Of a DNA stretch of 55,481 nt, positions 14,558-22,741 are shown piece after piece (within the stretch, counting starts at the first letter, position 1; each line of letters begins with the position of its first letter). A model generated the notes under the pieces. The model did no database searches, was not told the origin of the DNA, and saw only the letters and a list, made by a program, of their open reading frames with translations. The stretch spans positions 1 through 55,481 of the forward strand of contig CAAFXO010000063.1 in NCBI GenBank assembly GCA_900766975.1. The letters run 5' to 3'. This DNA comes from Bacteroidales bacterium (GTDB lineage: Bacteria > Bacteroidota > Bacteroidia > Bacteroidales > Muribaculaceae). The position numbers and the translations under genes are program-made.

Positions 14558-15892
14558 TTAGAATGCGCCGCCCGAAGAGCGACCCTTGATGCGACCATGT
14601 TTCATCAAGCCGTCATACTTATGCATGATAAGATGACCTTCGACGATGCGAAGAGTGTCGAGGATGACACCGACGAGGATGAGGAGCGAAGTTCCGCCAA
14701 AGAAAGAGGCGAAGCTACGATTCAGACCGCAGACATGGGCGATAGCGGGGAGGATAGCCACGATACCGAGGAAGATCGAACCGGGGAGAGTGATACGCGA
14801 CATGATAGAGTCGAGATAATCGACAGTGGGCTTACCGGGCTTGATGCCGGGGATAAAGCCGTTGTTGCGTTTCATATCCTCTGCCATCTGAGCAGGACGA
14901 ACGGTGATGGCGGTATAGAAGTAGGTGAAGGCAACGATCATCAAGAAATAGATGAAATTGTACCAGAAACCATACATATCTGTCAGAGCGCCGAAGAAAC
15001 CTGTCTGAGTCTGCTTAAACCCGATCAGAGTGATAGGGATAAACATGATGGCTTGGGCGAAGATGATAGGCATAACGCCGGCTGCATTCACCTTGAGGGG
15101 GATGAACTGGCGAGCGCCACCATATTGCTTATTGCCGACCACCTTCTTGGCATACTGCACAGGCACATTGCGAGTACCCTGCACGAGGAGCACAGCGCCG
15201 GCGATGACAGCCAGAAGGATAAGGATTTCGACGAGGAACAGAACGAGGCCACCATCTTGGGAGTTCATAAAGCGGCCGGTGAACTCTTGAACGAAGGCTT
15301 CGGGGAGACGAGCGATGATACCGATAAGGATGATGAACGAGATACCGTTGCCGACACCCTTTTGGTCGATACGCTCACCGAGCCACATGATGAACATAGA
15401 GCCGGCAGCTAAAACAATAGTCATGAAAGCGATAGTCCAGAATCCCAACTCGACGTGACCACCTGCAGCTTGGATCTGATATCTCAGGTTCATAAGGTAA
15501 GCGGGACCTTGGAGCACGAGGATGATCACAGTAAGATAACGAGTATACTGATTGAGCTTCATTCTGCCGCTTTCACCTTCGCGTTGCATTTTCTGGAAAG
15601 CAGGGAGGACCATGCCGAGGAGCTGGATCACGATGGAAGCAGTAATGTAGGGCATGATACCGAGAGCGAAGATAGAAGCTTGCGAGAATGCGCCACCCGA
15701 GAACATATCGAGGAGCTGCATAAGGCCATCGGAAGTAAAATTCTTCATAGCTTGCAGAGCCTCGGGGTCGATTCCCGGCAGGACTACATAACATCCGAAG
15801 CGATAGATGATCACAAGCAGCAGGGTGATGCCGATGCGCTTGCGGAGATCTTCGACGCTCCAGATATTTTTGATTGTTTTAATAAATCCCAT
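14558..15892 (-). CDS. secY: Protein translocase subunit SecY
   Basis: The 444-residue inner-membrane channel protein has about ten hydrophobic segments, the plug region after GCYVVLPGIDPEAL, the IMPYITASIVIQLL segment of transmembrane helix 2, and the cytoplasmic loop NNGFIPGIKPGKPT before helix 9. It forms the Sec channel with SecE and SecG, which are not in this window. It follows rplO after 11 bases. Confidence 0.98.
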   Translation of the reverse strand: MGFIKTIKNIWSVEDLRKRIGITLLLVIIYRFGCYVVLPGIDPEALQAMKNFTSDGLMQLLDMFSGGAFSQASIFALGIMPYITASIVIQLLGMVLPAFQKMQREGESGRMKLNQYTRYLTVIILVLQGPAYLMNLRYQIQAAGGHVELGFWTIAFMTIVLAAGSMFIMWLGERIDQKGVGNGISFIILIGIIARLPEAFVQEFTGRFMNSQDGGLVLFLVEILILLAVIAGAVLLVQGTRNVPVQYAKKVVGNKQYGGARQFIPLKVNAAGVMPIIFAQAIMFIPITLIGFKQTQTGFFGALTDMYGFWYNFIYFLMIVAFTYFYTAITVRPAQMAEDMKRNNGFIPGIKPGKPTVDYLDSIMSRITLPGSIFLGIVAILPAIAHVCGLNRSFASFFGGTSLLILVGVILDTLRIVEGHLIMHKYDGLMKHGRIKGRSSGGAF

Positions 15893-15903
15893 TATATGAT
15901 AGT

Positions 15904-16347
15904 TTATTTTTTAACTACAGAGCCACCGGCAGCTGTGATAGCAGCTTCAGCGGATTTGGAGAAAGCGTTGGCTTCGACTTCAACGGCGTGGCTGATAGCG
16001 CCATTGCCGAGGATCTTGACCAAAGCATTTTTAGAGACGAGTCCGGCCTGGCGGAGCACCTCGACAGAGATCTTGGTAACACCATTAGCGGCGAGCACTT
16101 CGAGGGCATCGAGGTTGATAGCCTTATACTCGACACGGTTGAGGTTCTTGAAACCGAACTTGGGGACACGACGTTGGAGAGGCATCTGACCGCCTTCGAA
16201 GCCGATCTTGTGAGAATAGCCGGAGCGCGACTTGGCACCCTTGTGACCGCGAGTAGAAGTACCGCCATAACCGGAGCCTGTGCCACGGCCGATTCTCTTG
16301 CATTTCTTGTTGCTGCCAACGGCAGGTTTTAGATTATGTAATTCCAT
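15904..16347 (-). CDS. rplO: 50S ribosomal protein L15
   Basis: The 147-residue protein starts MELHNLKPAVGSNKKCKRIGRG and contains the glycine-rich GTGSGYGGTSTRGHKGAKSR region that threads into 23S rRNA. The length is typical. It sits 13 bases after rpmD and before secY. Confidence 0.97.
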   Translation of the reverse strand: MELHNLKPAVGSNKKCKRIGRGTGSGYGGTSTRGHKGAKSRSGYSHKIGFEGGQMPLQRRVPKFGFKNLNRVEYKAINLDALEVLAANGVTKISVEVLRQAGLVSKNALVKILGNGAISHAVEVEANAFSKSAEAAITAAGGSVVKK

Positions 16348-16360
16348 TTTGATTGAATCT

Positions 16361-16540
16361 TTAGAGTTTAGTCACTTTCACTAAATGGTGAACTCTCTTA
16401 ACCATGCCGATGATGTCGGGAGTATCCTCCTTGACAACGGAATGGTTCATTTTATGAATGCCGAGCGCGTCGAGAGTAGCCTTTTGGACTTTCGGGGCGT
16501 TGATACGGCTTTTAATTTGAGTGATTTGAATCTTAGCCAT
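16361..16540 (-). CDS. rpmD: 50S ribosomal protein L30
   Basis: This 59-residue gene encodes MAKIQITQIKSRINAPKVQK at its start, then the typical LDALGIHKMNHSV and a VKRVHHLVKV end. The start ATG is at 16540 and TAA at 16361. It fills the place between rpsE (8 bases) and rplO (13 bases), as in most bacteria. Confidence 0.96.
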   Translation of the reverse strand: MAKIQITQIKSRINAPKVQKATLDALGIHKMNHSVVKEDTPDIIGMVKRVHHLVKVTKL

Positions 16541-16548
16541 GATAAATC

Positions 16549-17067
16549 TTATTTACCGTTAAACACTTTTTCTACGCTAATGCCACGGTTTTGAGCGACC
16601 ATAGCCGGGCTACGGAGCTCATCGAGAGCGGCGATAGTAGCCTTCACGAGGTTATGGGGGTTGGAAGATCCTTTAGACTTAGCGAGCACGTCCTTCACGC
16701 CGATGCTTTCGAGCACAGCACGCATAGCGCCACCGGCCTTAACACCGGTACCTTCGGAAGCGGGCTTAAGGAAGATACGAGAACCGCCGAACTTAGCGGA
16801 CACTTCGTGAGGGATAGTGCCGTTGTGTACGGGGACTTTGATAAGATTTTTCTTAGCAGTTTCAACACCTTTAGCGATAGCTGCGGTGACTTCATTAGCC
16901 TTGCCGAGGCCCCAGCCGATGATACCATCGCCATTACCAACGACGACGATAGCAGCAAAGCTGAAAGCACGTCCACCCTTAGTTACCTTAGTAACGCGGT
17001 TGATAGCCACAAGGCGATCTTGGAGTTCAAGATCATTCGTAGTCTTTACTTTGTTGTTCTTTGCCAT
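16549..17067 (-). CDS. rpsE: 30S ribosomal protein S5
   Basis: The 172-residue protein has the double-stranded-RNA-binding-like N-terminal domain with TKVTKGGRAFSFAAIVVVG and GWGLGKANEV, then the S5 C-terminal domain. It helps decoding fidelity and mRNA unwinding on the 30S subunit. It lies 8 bases after rplR. Confidence 0.98.
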   Translation of the reverse strand: MAKNNKVKTTNDLELQDRLVAINRVTKVTKGGRAFSFAAIVVVGNGDGIIGWGLGKANEVTAAIAKGVETAKKNLIKVPVHNGTIPHEVSAKFGGSRIFLKPASEGTGVKAGGAMRAVLESIGVKDVLAKSKGSSNPHNLVKATIAALDELRSPAMVAQNRGISVEKVFNGK

Positions 17068-17075
17068 GATGCTTA

Positions 17076-17417
17076 TTAAAATTTAAGACCACCCTTGCGG
17101 GCTGCGTCGGCCAATGATTTAACACGTCCGTGATAGAGATATCCGTTACGGTCGAAAACGACTTCAGTGATACCTTTTTCAACGGCTTTTTTAGCGATTT
17201 CCTCGCCAACCTTGGCGGCGATTTCAACTTTATTACCTCCTTCGAGACCCTTGGAAGAGGCGGCAACGAGCGTATTGCCGGCGAGGTCGTCGATCACCTG
17301 TACATAGATAGCCTTGTTAGAGCGGAAGACGCTCATACGGGGGCGCTGAGGTGTACCGGAGATTTTACCGCGGATGCGGGTTTTGATTTTATTTCTTCTT
17401 GCTATCTTAGATACCAT
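17076..17417 (-). CDS. rplR: 50S ribosomal protein L18
   Basis: The 113-residue protein begins MVSKIARRNKIKTRIRGKIS and ends with FDRNGYLYHGRVKSLADAAR, both typical of L18, which binds 5S rRNA. It lies 14 bases after rplF. Confidence 0.97.
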   Translation of the reverse strand: MVSKIARRNKIKTRIRGKISGTPQRPRMSVFRSNKAIYVQVIDDLAGNTLVAASSKGLEGGNKVEIAAKVGEEIAKKAVEKGITEVVFDRNGYLYHGRVKSLADAARKGGLKF

Positions 17418-17431
17418 AATTATGCTAATTT

Positions 17432-17986
17432 TTATTTGGCGTTAGCCGACTTACCAGACTTGCGGCGGATAACTTCGCCGACAAACTTAATACCCTTGCC
17501 CTTGTAAGGTTCAGGCTTGCGGAGCGAACGGATCTTAGCGCATACCTGGCCGAGGAGCTGCTTATCGCTACTTTCGACGATGATGAGCGGGTTTTTGTTA
17601 CGTTCGGTTTTAGCTTCGACCTTAACCTCCTTGGGGAGTTTGATATAGATAGCGTGAGAGTAACCGAGGGCGAGTTCGAGGACCTGACCGTTGGAAGTGG
17701 CACGATAGCCGACGCCGACGAGTTCGAGTTCCTTCTTATAGCCTGCGGAAACGCCGACTACCATATTGTTGATAAGGGCACGGTATAGACCATGCATAGC
17801 ACGATGTTGACGCTCGTCATCGGGGCGAGTTACGACAACATGGCCATCTTCGATAGCAACGTTGATATCGGGATTGATTTCCTGAGAGAGTTCACCTTTA
17901 GGACCTTTGACGGAAACGACGTTGTCCTTAACCTGTACAGTTACGCCGGCAGGTATAGCGATGGGTAATTTACCTATTCTTGACAT
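17432..17986 (-). CDS. rplF: 50S ribosomal protein L6
   Basis: The 184-residue protein has two L6 repeats: MSRIGKLPIAIPAGVTV at the start and the conserved EPYKGKGIKF near the end, with GKSANAK as the C-terminus. L6 supports the GTPase-associated centre of the 50S subunit. It follows rpsH after 15 bases. Confidence 0.98.
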   Translation of the reverse strand: MSRIGKLPIAIPAGVTVQVKDNVVSVKGPKGELSQEINPDINVAIEDGHVVVTRPDDERQHRAMHGLYRALINNMVVGVSAGYKKELELVGVGYRATSNGQVLELALGYSHAIYIKLPKEVKVEAKTERNKNPLIIVESSDKQLLGQVCAKIRSLRKPEPYKGKGIKFVGEVIRRKSGKSANAK

Positions 17987-18001
17987 AATACCTTCCTCCT
18001 A

Positions 18002-18400
18002 TTAATAAACGTAACACAATACTTCGCCACCGATCTTGCGTTCCTTAGCCTCCTTATTGGTCATCACACCCTGAGAAGTAGAGAGGATGGCGATACCGAG
18101 GCCGTTGAGCACGCGGGGCATGTCCTTATAGCCGGTGTACTGGCGCAAACCGGGACGAGAGATGCGGTGCAAATTCTTGATAGCGCACACCTTGTCAACC
18201 GGATCATACTTTAAGGCAATCTTGATAGTGCCTTTAGGGCCTTCATTTTCCACGAACTTGTAGTTGAGGATGTAGCCCTGATCGAAAAGGATCTTAGTGA
18301 TTTCCCTTTTCATTTTAGACGTTGGAACCTCCACGACGCGGTGACCTGCCATGATAGCATTCCTAAGTCTTGTCAGATAATCTGCAATTGGATCTGTCAT
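18002..18400 (-). CDS. rpsH: 30S ribosomal protein S8
   Basis: I place the start at the ATG at 18400, giving 132 residues that begin MTDPIADYLTRLRNA, the standard S8 start. An upstream in-frame ATG adds 18 residues with no family match. The conserved end STSQGVMTNKEAKERKIGGE is present. S8 binds helix 21 of 16S rRNA and represses its own operon in E. coli. A 145-base spacer precedes it. Confidence 0.96.
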   Translation of the reverse strand: MTDPIADYLTRLRNAIMAGHRVVEVPTSKMKREITKILFDQGYILNYKFVENEGPKGTIKIALKYDPVDKVCAIKNLHRISRPGLRQYTGYKDMPRVLNGLGIAILSTSQGVMTNKEAKERKIGGEVLCYVY

Positions 18401-18545
18401 TTGTTTGAATTGATTAAATTGATTCAGAAGAACTGAACAATATTTAAAACTCACTATAGATATCGAGTGAAAAAAATGGGTGGAGAGTTAACGAACACTC
18501 CGGTGTTGACTGCTCGGAGTCAGAAAGGCAGTCGGTGATATAAGA
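18401..18545 (-). promoter_or_regulatory. 145-base spacer between rpsN and rpsH with hairpin
   Basis: The spacer holds a stem GACTGC/GCAGTC (18508-18513 with 18528-18533) right after rpsN, then an AT-rich part with a run of T on the minus strand. It could be an attenuator or mRNA processing site splitting the spc block; no consensus promoter is clear. Confidence 0.35.
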
Positions 18546-18848
18546 TCACCAACTGGCTTTTTTGACGCCGGGAATCAGGCCTGCGGAGGCCATCTCGCGG
18601 AATTGGATTCTTGAGATGCCGAATTGGCGCATATAACCCTTGGGGCGGCCGGTGATCTCGCAGCGGTTGTGGAGGCGAACACGCGAAGCGTTCTTGGGGA
18701 GCTTTTGGAGCTTGGTAAGAGCTTCGTAGTCGATGTTGCCATCAGCGTCAGCGAGTGCGGCTTTCTTGAGAGCAGCCTTTTTAGCAGCATATTTAGCCAC
18801 GAGTTTTTGGCGCTTCACCTCACGGGCTTTCATTGATTCTTTTGCCAT
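18546..18848 (-). CDS. rpsN: 30S ribosomal protein S14
   Basis: The 100-residue protein is the long, zinc-free form of S14, with RVRLHNRCEITGRPKGYMR and the end GLIPGVKKASW. It assembles late into the 30S head. It lies 5 bases after rplE. Confidence 0.97.
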   Translation of the reverse strand: MAKESMKAREVKRQKLVAKYAAKKAALKKAALADADGNIDYEALTKLQKLPKNASRVRLHNRCEITGRPKGYMRQFGISRIQFREMASAGLIPGVKKASW

Positions 18849-18853
18849 AATGA

Positions 18854-19402
18854 TTAATTTTCGTGTTTAAACGGTAATCCGAACTTTTTGAGCAATGCGA
18901 AGCCCTCTTCGTCAGTGTTTGCGGTAGTCACGAAAGTGATGTTCATACCTTGGAGCTTAGGCACATTGTCGATATTGATCTCGGGGAAGATGATTTGCTC
19001 AGTGATGCCGAGGGTATAGTTACCGCGGCCGTCGAGCTTAGAGTTGATACCCTTGAAGTCGCGGATACGGGGGAGGGCCACACGTACGAGACGTTCGAGG
19101 AACTCATACATTCTCTCGCGGCGGAGAGTCACCATAACTCCGATAGGCATTTTCTTACGCAGCTTGAAGTTAGCGATGTCCTTACGAGAGAGAGTGGGGA
19201 CAGCCTTCTGACCTGTAATAGCTGTAATCTCATTGATAGCGGTTTCGATGACCTTCTTATCTTGAGTAGCGCTACCGAGACCTTGATTAATCACGATTTT
19301 AGTCAGGCGGGGGACCTGCATGGGAGTAGTGTAGTTGAACTCCTTGGTGAGTTCGGCTACGATTTTCTCCTTATAAACTTTTGAGAGTGTAGTTTCTGCC
19401 AT
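18854..19402 (-). CDS. rplE: 50S ribosomal protein L5
   Basis: The 182-residue protein has the L5 signature VPRLTKIVINQGLG, the central LRRERMYEFLERLVRVALPRI (split around the basic patch) and RDFKG. L5 binds 5S rRNA and contacts S13. Its ATG overlaps the stop codon of rplX by one base (TAATG), so translation is likely coupled. Confidence 0.98.
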   Translation of the reverse strand: MAETTLSKVYKEKIVAELTKEFNYTTPMQVPRLTKIVINQGLGSATQDKKVIETAINEITAITGQKAVPTLSRKDIANFKLRKKMPIGVMVTLRRERMYEFLERLVRVALPRIRDFKGINSKLDGRGNYTLGITEQIIFPEINIDNVPKLQGMNITFVTTANTDEEGFALLKKFGLPFKHEN

Positions 19403-19722
19403 TATTTGATCTCCTCTCCTGATTTTTTAGCGTAACGTACAGACTTGCCGTTTTCGTTAAGACGGCGGCCGATACGGGTGGGTTTGCCTGATTTAGGGTC
19501 CACCACATTAAGGTTAGAAATATGCACCGGTGCCTCGATCTTGATGATACCACCTTGGGGATGTTTGGCAGAGGGCTTTGTGCTTTTGGAGACGAAATTG
19601 ATACCCTCGACTACGGCGCGGTTCTTCTTCACCAGCACTTCGAGGACACGTCCAGTCTTGCCTTTGTCGTCGCCGGCGTTGACATAGACGGTATCTCCTT
19701 TCTTAATATGCAATTTTGCCAT
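19402..19722 (-). CDS. rplX: 50S ribosomal protein L24
   Basis: The 106-residue protein has the KOW motif near its N-terminus (KKGDTVYVNAGDDKGKTGRV) and continues with VEGINFVSKSTKPSAKHPQG. L24 starts 50S assembly. It overlaps rplE by one base and follows rplN after 37 bases. Confidence 0.97.
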   Translation of the reverse strand: MAKLHIKKGDTVYVNAGDDKGKTGRVLEVLVKKNRAVVEGINFVSKSTKPSAKHPQGGIIKIEAPVHISNLNVVDPKSGKPTRIGRRLNENGKSVRYAKKSGEEIK

Positions 19723-19759
19723 TGTAAATAAGATTAGTCTAAGATGATAAAAAAGTTGA

Positions 19760-20125
19760 TTAGAGCACTTCAGGTGCGAGTGACACGATCTTCATGTTTG
19801 TGGCGCGGAGTTCGCGAGCTACCGGGCCGAAGATACGGGTGCCACGGATTTCACCAGCGTTATTAAGGAGTACGCAAGCGTTGTCATCGAAGCGGATATA
19901 GCTGCCATCGGGGCGGCGGATTTCCTTTTTAGTACGAACGACAACAGCTTTAGAGACGGTTCCTTTCTTCACATCAGAAGAGGGTATAGTGCTTTTGACT
20001 GTAACGACGATGATATCACCGACGCCGGCGTAGCGACGGCCGGTACCGCCGAGCACGTGGATGCAGAGGACTTCCTTAGCACCAGAGTTGTCGGCAACTG
20101 TTAAACGTGATTCTGTCTGTATCAT
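19760..20125 (-). CDS. rplN: 50S ribosomal protein L14
   Basis: The 121-residue protein starts MIQTESRLTVADNSGAKEVL and includes GDIIVVTVKSTIPSS and the conserved end IVSLAPEVL. L14 forms part of an intersubunit bridge and is the contact site of silencing factor RsfS in other bacteria. It lies 2 bases after rpsQ. Confidence 0.98.
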   Translation of the reverse strand: MIQTESRLTVADNSGAKEVLCIHVLGGTGRRYAGVGDIIVVTVKSTIPSSDVKKGTVSKAVVVRTKKEIRRPDGSYIRFDDNACVLLNNAGEIRGTRIFGPVARELRATNMKIVSLAPEVL

Positions 20126-20127
20126 GA

Positions 20128-20391
20128 TTACTTAACTTTTTCGATGATTTCTACGAGTCTCCATCTCTTTGTTTTGCTCAGGGGACGAGTCTCCATGAGG
20201 CGCACTGTATCACCGACGGAGCACTCATTATTTTCGTCGTGAGCGTGATACTTCTTAGTCTTATTCACAAATTTACCGTAGATCGGGTGTTTCTCCTTCC
20301 ATTTGATTTCGACCGTGATGGTTTTATCGCACTTGTTGCTGGAAACAACCCCGATTCTCTCTTTTCTCAGATTTCTTTTGATTTCTTCCAT
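20128..20391 (-). CDS. rpsQ: 30S ribosomal protein S17
   Basis: The 87-residue OB-fold protein starts MEEIKRNLRKERIGVVSSNK and has the S17 segment GDTVRLMETRPLSKTKRW. It follows rpmC after 28 bases and precedes rplN. Confidence 0.97.
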   Translation of the reverse strand: MEEIKRNLRKERIGVVSSNKCDKTITVEIKWKEKHPIYGKFVNKTKKYHAHDENNECSVGDTVRLMETRPLSKTKRWRLVEIIEKVK

Positions 20392-20419
20392 TTCTTTCTG
20401 ATAAGATTTAGGGTGTTAA

Positions 20420-20629
20420 TTACTTGGAAACCTCCTGGGCGGCGATTTCCTTTTGGCGCAACACAGTCTTCAGACGGGCGATATCGCGACGATCAGCGGT
20501 GATCTTGGCGGGATTGTCCGAGGGAGTAATCGCGTGCGCTACTTTCAATTCACGATAAGCCTTCTCTGCGACCTCTATTTGGGCGCGCAACTCTTGAATG
20601 CTTAATTCCTTGATTTCTTCCTTTTTCAT
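20420..20629 (-). CDS. rpmC: 50S ribosomal protein L29
   Basis: The 69-residue helical protein begins MKKEEIKELSIQELRAQIEV and contains the ARLKTVLRQKEI helix. It lies at the peptide exit tunnel rim. Unlike in most operons it does not abut rplP but follows a 191-base spacer. Confidence 0.95.
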   Translation of the reverse strand: MKKEEIKELSIQELRAQIEVAEKAYRELKVAHAITPSDNPAKITADRRDIARLKTVLRQKEIAAQEVSK

Positions 20630-20820
20630 TTAATAAAAAAACTTAGTTAAAGTGATCAGAAACGATCTTTCAAGATACACGAAACGGGCCTAATTCGGCC
20701 CCATGCGGGAGGCACATTACGAATGCCTCCCGTATGTGTAACCGAAAAATTCCCTAATTATTGTGTAAGATTGAAAAAAATTTCAAAAATCACTATAATT
20801 TTTTCAGAGATTTAGAGTTT
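20630..20820 (-). promoter_or_regulatory. 191-base spacer between rplP and rpmC with two hairpins
   Basis: The spacer holds a 9-bp stem CGGGAGGCA/TGCCTCCCG (20706-20714 with 20724-20732) and, next to it, a short GGGCC/GGCCC stem (20686-20690 with 20697-20701). Neither is followed by a clean T-run on the minus strand, so a processing site, attenuator or mRNA-stabilising structure is more likely than a full terminator. The part nearest rplP is very AT-rich. Confidence 0.45.
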
Positions 20821-21252
20821 TTAGATGTTCTGAGTAGGATCATAGTCTCTGCGGACCACAAACTTGGTGAGGACGGGGAGCTTTTGAGCTGCAAGGCGGA
20901 GGGCCTCTTTAGCCACATCGTAAGGCACGCCATCGACCTCAATAAGGATACGGCCGGGAGTAACAGGAGCGACGAAACCTTCGGGGTTACCTTTACCTTT
21001 ACCCATGCGGACTTCGGCAGGCTTCTTGGTGATAGGTTTGTCGGGGAAGATACGGATCCAGATTTGACCTTGACGTTGCATGTAACGAGTTACAGCGATA
21101 CGAGCGGCCTCGATCTGGCGGCCGGTGATCCACTTAGAATCGAGAGTTTTGATACCGAACGAACCGAAAGCCAGCTGGTTGCCTCTCTGGGCCTCACCTT
21201 TCATGCGGCCTTTCTGCGAACGGCGGAATCTTGTTTTCTTAGGTTGTAACAT
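20821..21252 (-). CDS. rplP: 50S ribosomal protein L16
   Basis: The 143-residue protein starts MLQPKKTRFRRSQKGRMKG and contains the conserved ITKKPAEVRMGKGKGNPEG segment. L16 sits near the A-site tRNA elbow. It follows rpsC after 16 bases. Confidence 0.98.
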   Translation of the reverse strand: MLQPKKTRFRRSQKGRMKGEAQRGNQLAFGSFGIKTLDSKWITGRQIEAARIAVTRYMQRQGQIWIRIFPDKPITKKPAEVRMGKGKGNPEGFVAPVTPGRILIEVDGVPYDVAKEALRLAAQKLPVLTKFVVRRDYDPTQNI

Positions 21253-21268
21253 ATTCTACGAGCTGTAA

Positions 21269-22000
21269 TTAACGGTTGTTATTCTTTTTATTACGGAAAC
21301 CACCCTTACGGCCGCCGTTTTGGGGGCGTCCGGGTTCTTTCTGACCTGCGACGTAAGCAGGAGTAAGTTCCTTCTTGCCATAGATTTCGCCACGGCAGAT
21401 CCAGACTTTAACGCCAACGACACCGACTTTAGTGTGGGCCTCAACGAGGGCGTAGTCGATATCAGCGCGGAGAGTATGGAGAGGAGTACGTCCTTCCTTG
21501 AACATTTCGGAGCGAGCCATTTCGGCGCCATTGAGGCGACCGCTGACCTGCACCTTCACGCCCTCGGCGCCGACTCTCATAGTGCCGGCGACAGCCATTT
21601 TTACAGCGCGACGATAAGCCACCTTATTTTCGATCTGGCGAGCGATATTGGCAGCTACGATTTCAGCGTCGAGTTCGGGGCGCTTGATCTCGTGGATATT
21701 GATTTGAATATCCTTATCGGTCACTTTCTTGAGTTCCTCCTTGAGAGCATCGACATCCTTACCACCCTTACCGATGATCATACCGGGGCGAGAGGTAGCG
21801 ATGGTGATAGTAGCCATCTTGAGGGTACGTTCGATGATGATCTTTGAAACGCTTGCATTGGCAAGACGAGTGCGGAGATATTTACGGATTTTAGAGTCCT
21901 CGAGGAGGGTTTTGCCGTATTTTTTGCCGCCATACCAGTTAGAGTCCCATCCGCGGATGACACCCAGGCGGTTGCTAATTGGATTAACTTTCTGTCCCAT
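21269..22000 (-). CDS. rpsC: 30S ribosomal protein S3
   Basis: The 243-residue protein has a KH domain with the GMIIGKGGKDVDALKEEL loop (GKGG) and the S3 C-terminal domain with GVVGVKVWICRGE. A Gly/Asn/Arg/Lys-rich tail of about 20 residues ends it. S3 lines the mRNA entry tunnel. It begins 5 bases after rplV. Confidence 0.98.
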   Translation of the reverse strand: MGQKVNPISNRLGVIRGWDSNWYGGKKYGKTLLEDSKIRKYLRTRLANASVSKIIIERTLKMATITIATSRPGMIIGKGGKDVDALKEELKKVTDKDIQINIHEIKRPELDAEIVAANIARQIENKVAYRRAVKMAVAGTMRVGAEGVKVQVSGRLNGAEMARSEMFKEGRTPLHTLRADIDYALVEAHTKVGVVGVKVWICRGEIYGKKELTPAYVAGQKEPGRPQNGGRKGGFRNKKNNNR

Positions 22001-22005
22001 CTTGC

Positions 22006-22407
22006 TTAGTCGTTATTATTGATAGTATCGATCAGGATAGTGACGTGGTTAGAGCGCTTGCGGATGCGGTAGCCGCGACCTTGTGGGGCGGGGCGCATAC
22101 GTTTGAGCATCGGAGCTGCGTCGACGAACACGGTTTTAACATAGAGCTGGCCGGCTTCGGCTTTGCTCTCATTTTTTTGTTCCCAGTTAGCGATAGCAGA
22201 GCGGAGGAGTTTTTCGACCTTGCGAGCTGCTTCCTTGTTAGAGAACTTCAATATACCGAGGGCTTTGAACACTTCTACGCCGCGGATCATGTCAACGACA
22301 TAGCGCATCTTGCGGGGCGAAGAGGGCACATTGCGAAGGCGAGCGCCATACTCGTTTTTCTTCGCTGCCTTCAAAGCGTCGGCTGCTTGTCTTTTTCTTA
22401 AACCCAT
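22006..22407 (-). CDS. rplV: 50S ribosomal protein L22
   Basis: The 133-residue protein has a Bacteroidetes-type N-terminal extension (MGLRKRQAADALKAAKKNEY) before the L22 core (VPSSPRKMRYVVDMIRG) and the tunnel-lining hairpin around MLKRMRPAPQGRGYRIRKR. It follows rpsS after 44 bases. Confidence 0.97.
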   Translation of the reverse strand: MGLRKRQAADALKAAKKNEYGARLRNVPSSPRKMRYVVDMIRGVEVFKALGILKFSNKEAARKVEKLLRSAIANWEQKNESKAEAGQLYVKTVFVDAAPMLKRMRPAPQGRGYRIRKRSNHVTILIDTINNND

Positions 22408-22451
22408 TGTATTTAAAAGCTATTATAAACGTGAATTAATGATGTTGACCA

Positions 22452-22721
22452 TTATTTCTTTTTATTGCCGGCATGTCCGCGGAAAGTGCGGGTAGGGGCA
22501 AACTCACCGAGTTTGTGACCGACCATATTTTCGGTGACGTAAACGGGGATGAACTTATTGCCGTTGTGAACAGCAAAAGTATGTCCAACGAAGTCGGGCG
22601 AGATCATGGATGCGCGGCTCCATGTTTTGATGACGCTCTTCTTCCCGCTTTCTTCCATGGCGGCGACCTTTTTCTCGAGTTTTACAGAAATAAAGGGTCC
22701 TTTTTTAAGCGATCTGCTCAT
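22452..22721 (-). CDS. rpsS: 30S ribosomal protein S19
   Basis: The 89-residue protein starts MSRSLKKGPFISVKLEKKV and has the conserved TWSRASMISPDFVGHTFAVH and MVGHKLGEFAPTRTFRGH segments. It sits in the 30S head with S13. It follows rplB after 20 bases. Confidence 0.98.
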   Translation of the reverse strand: MSRSLKKGPFISVKLEKKVAAMEESGKKSVIKTWSRASMISPDFVGHTFAVHNGNKFIPVYVTENMVGHKLGEFAPTRTFRGHAGNKKK

Positions 22722-22741
22722 ACTTGTTTAGATTAATCAAA

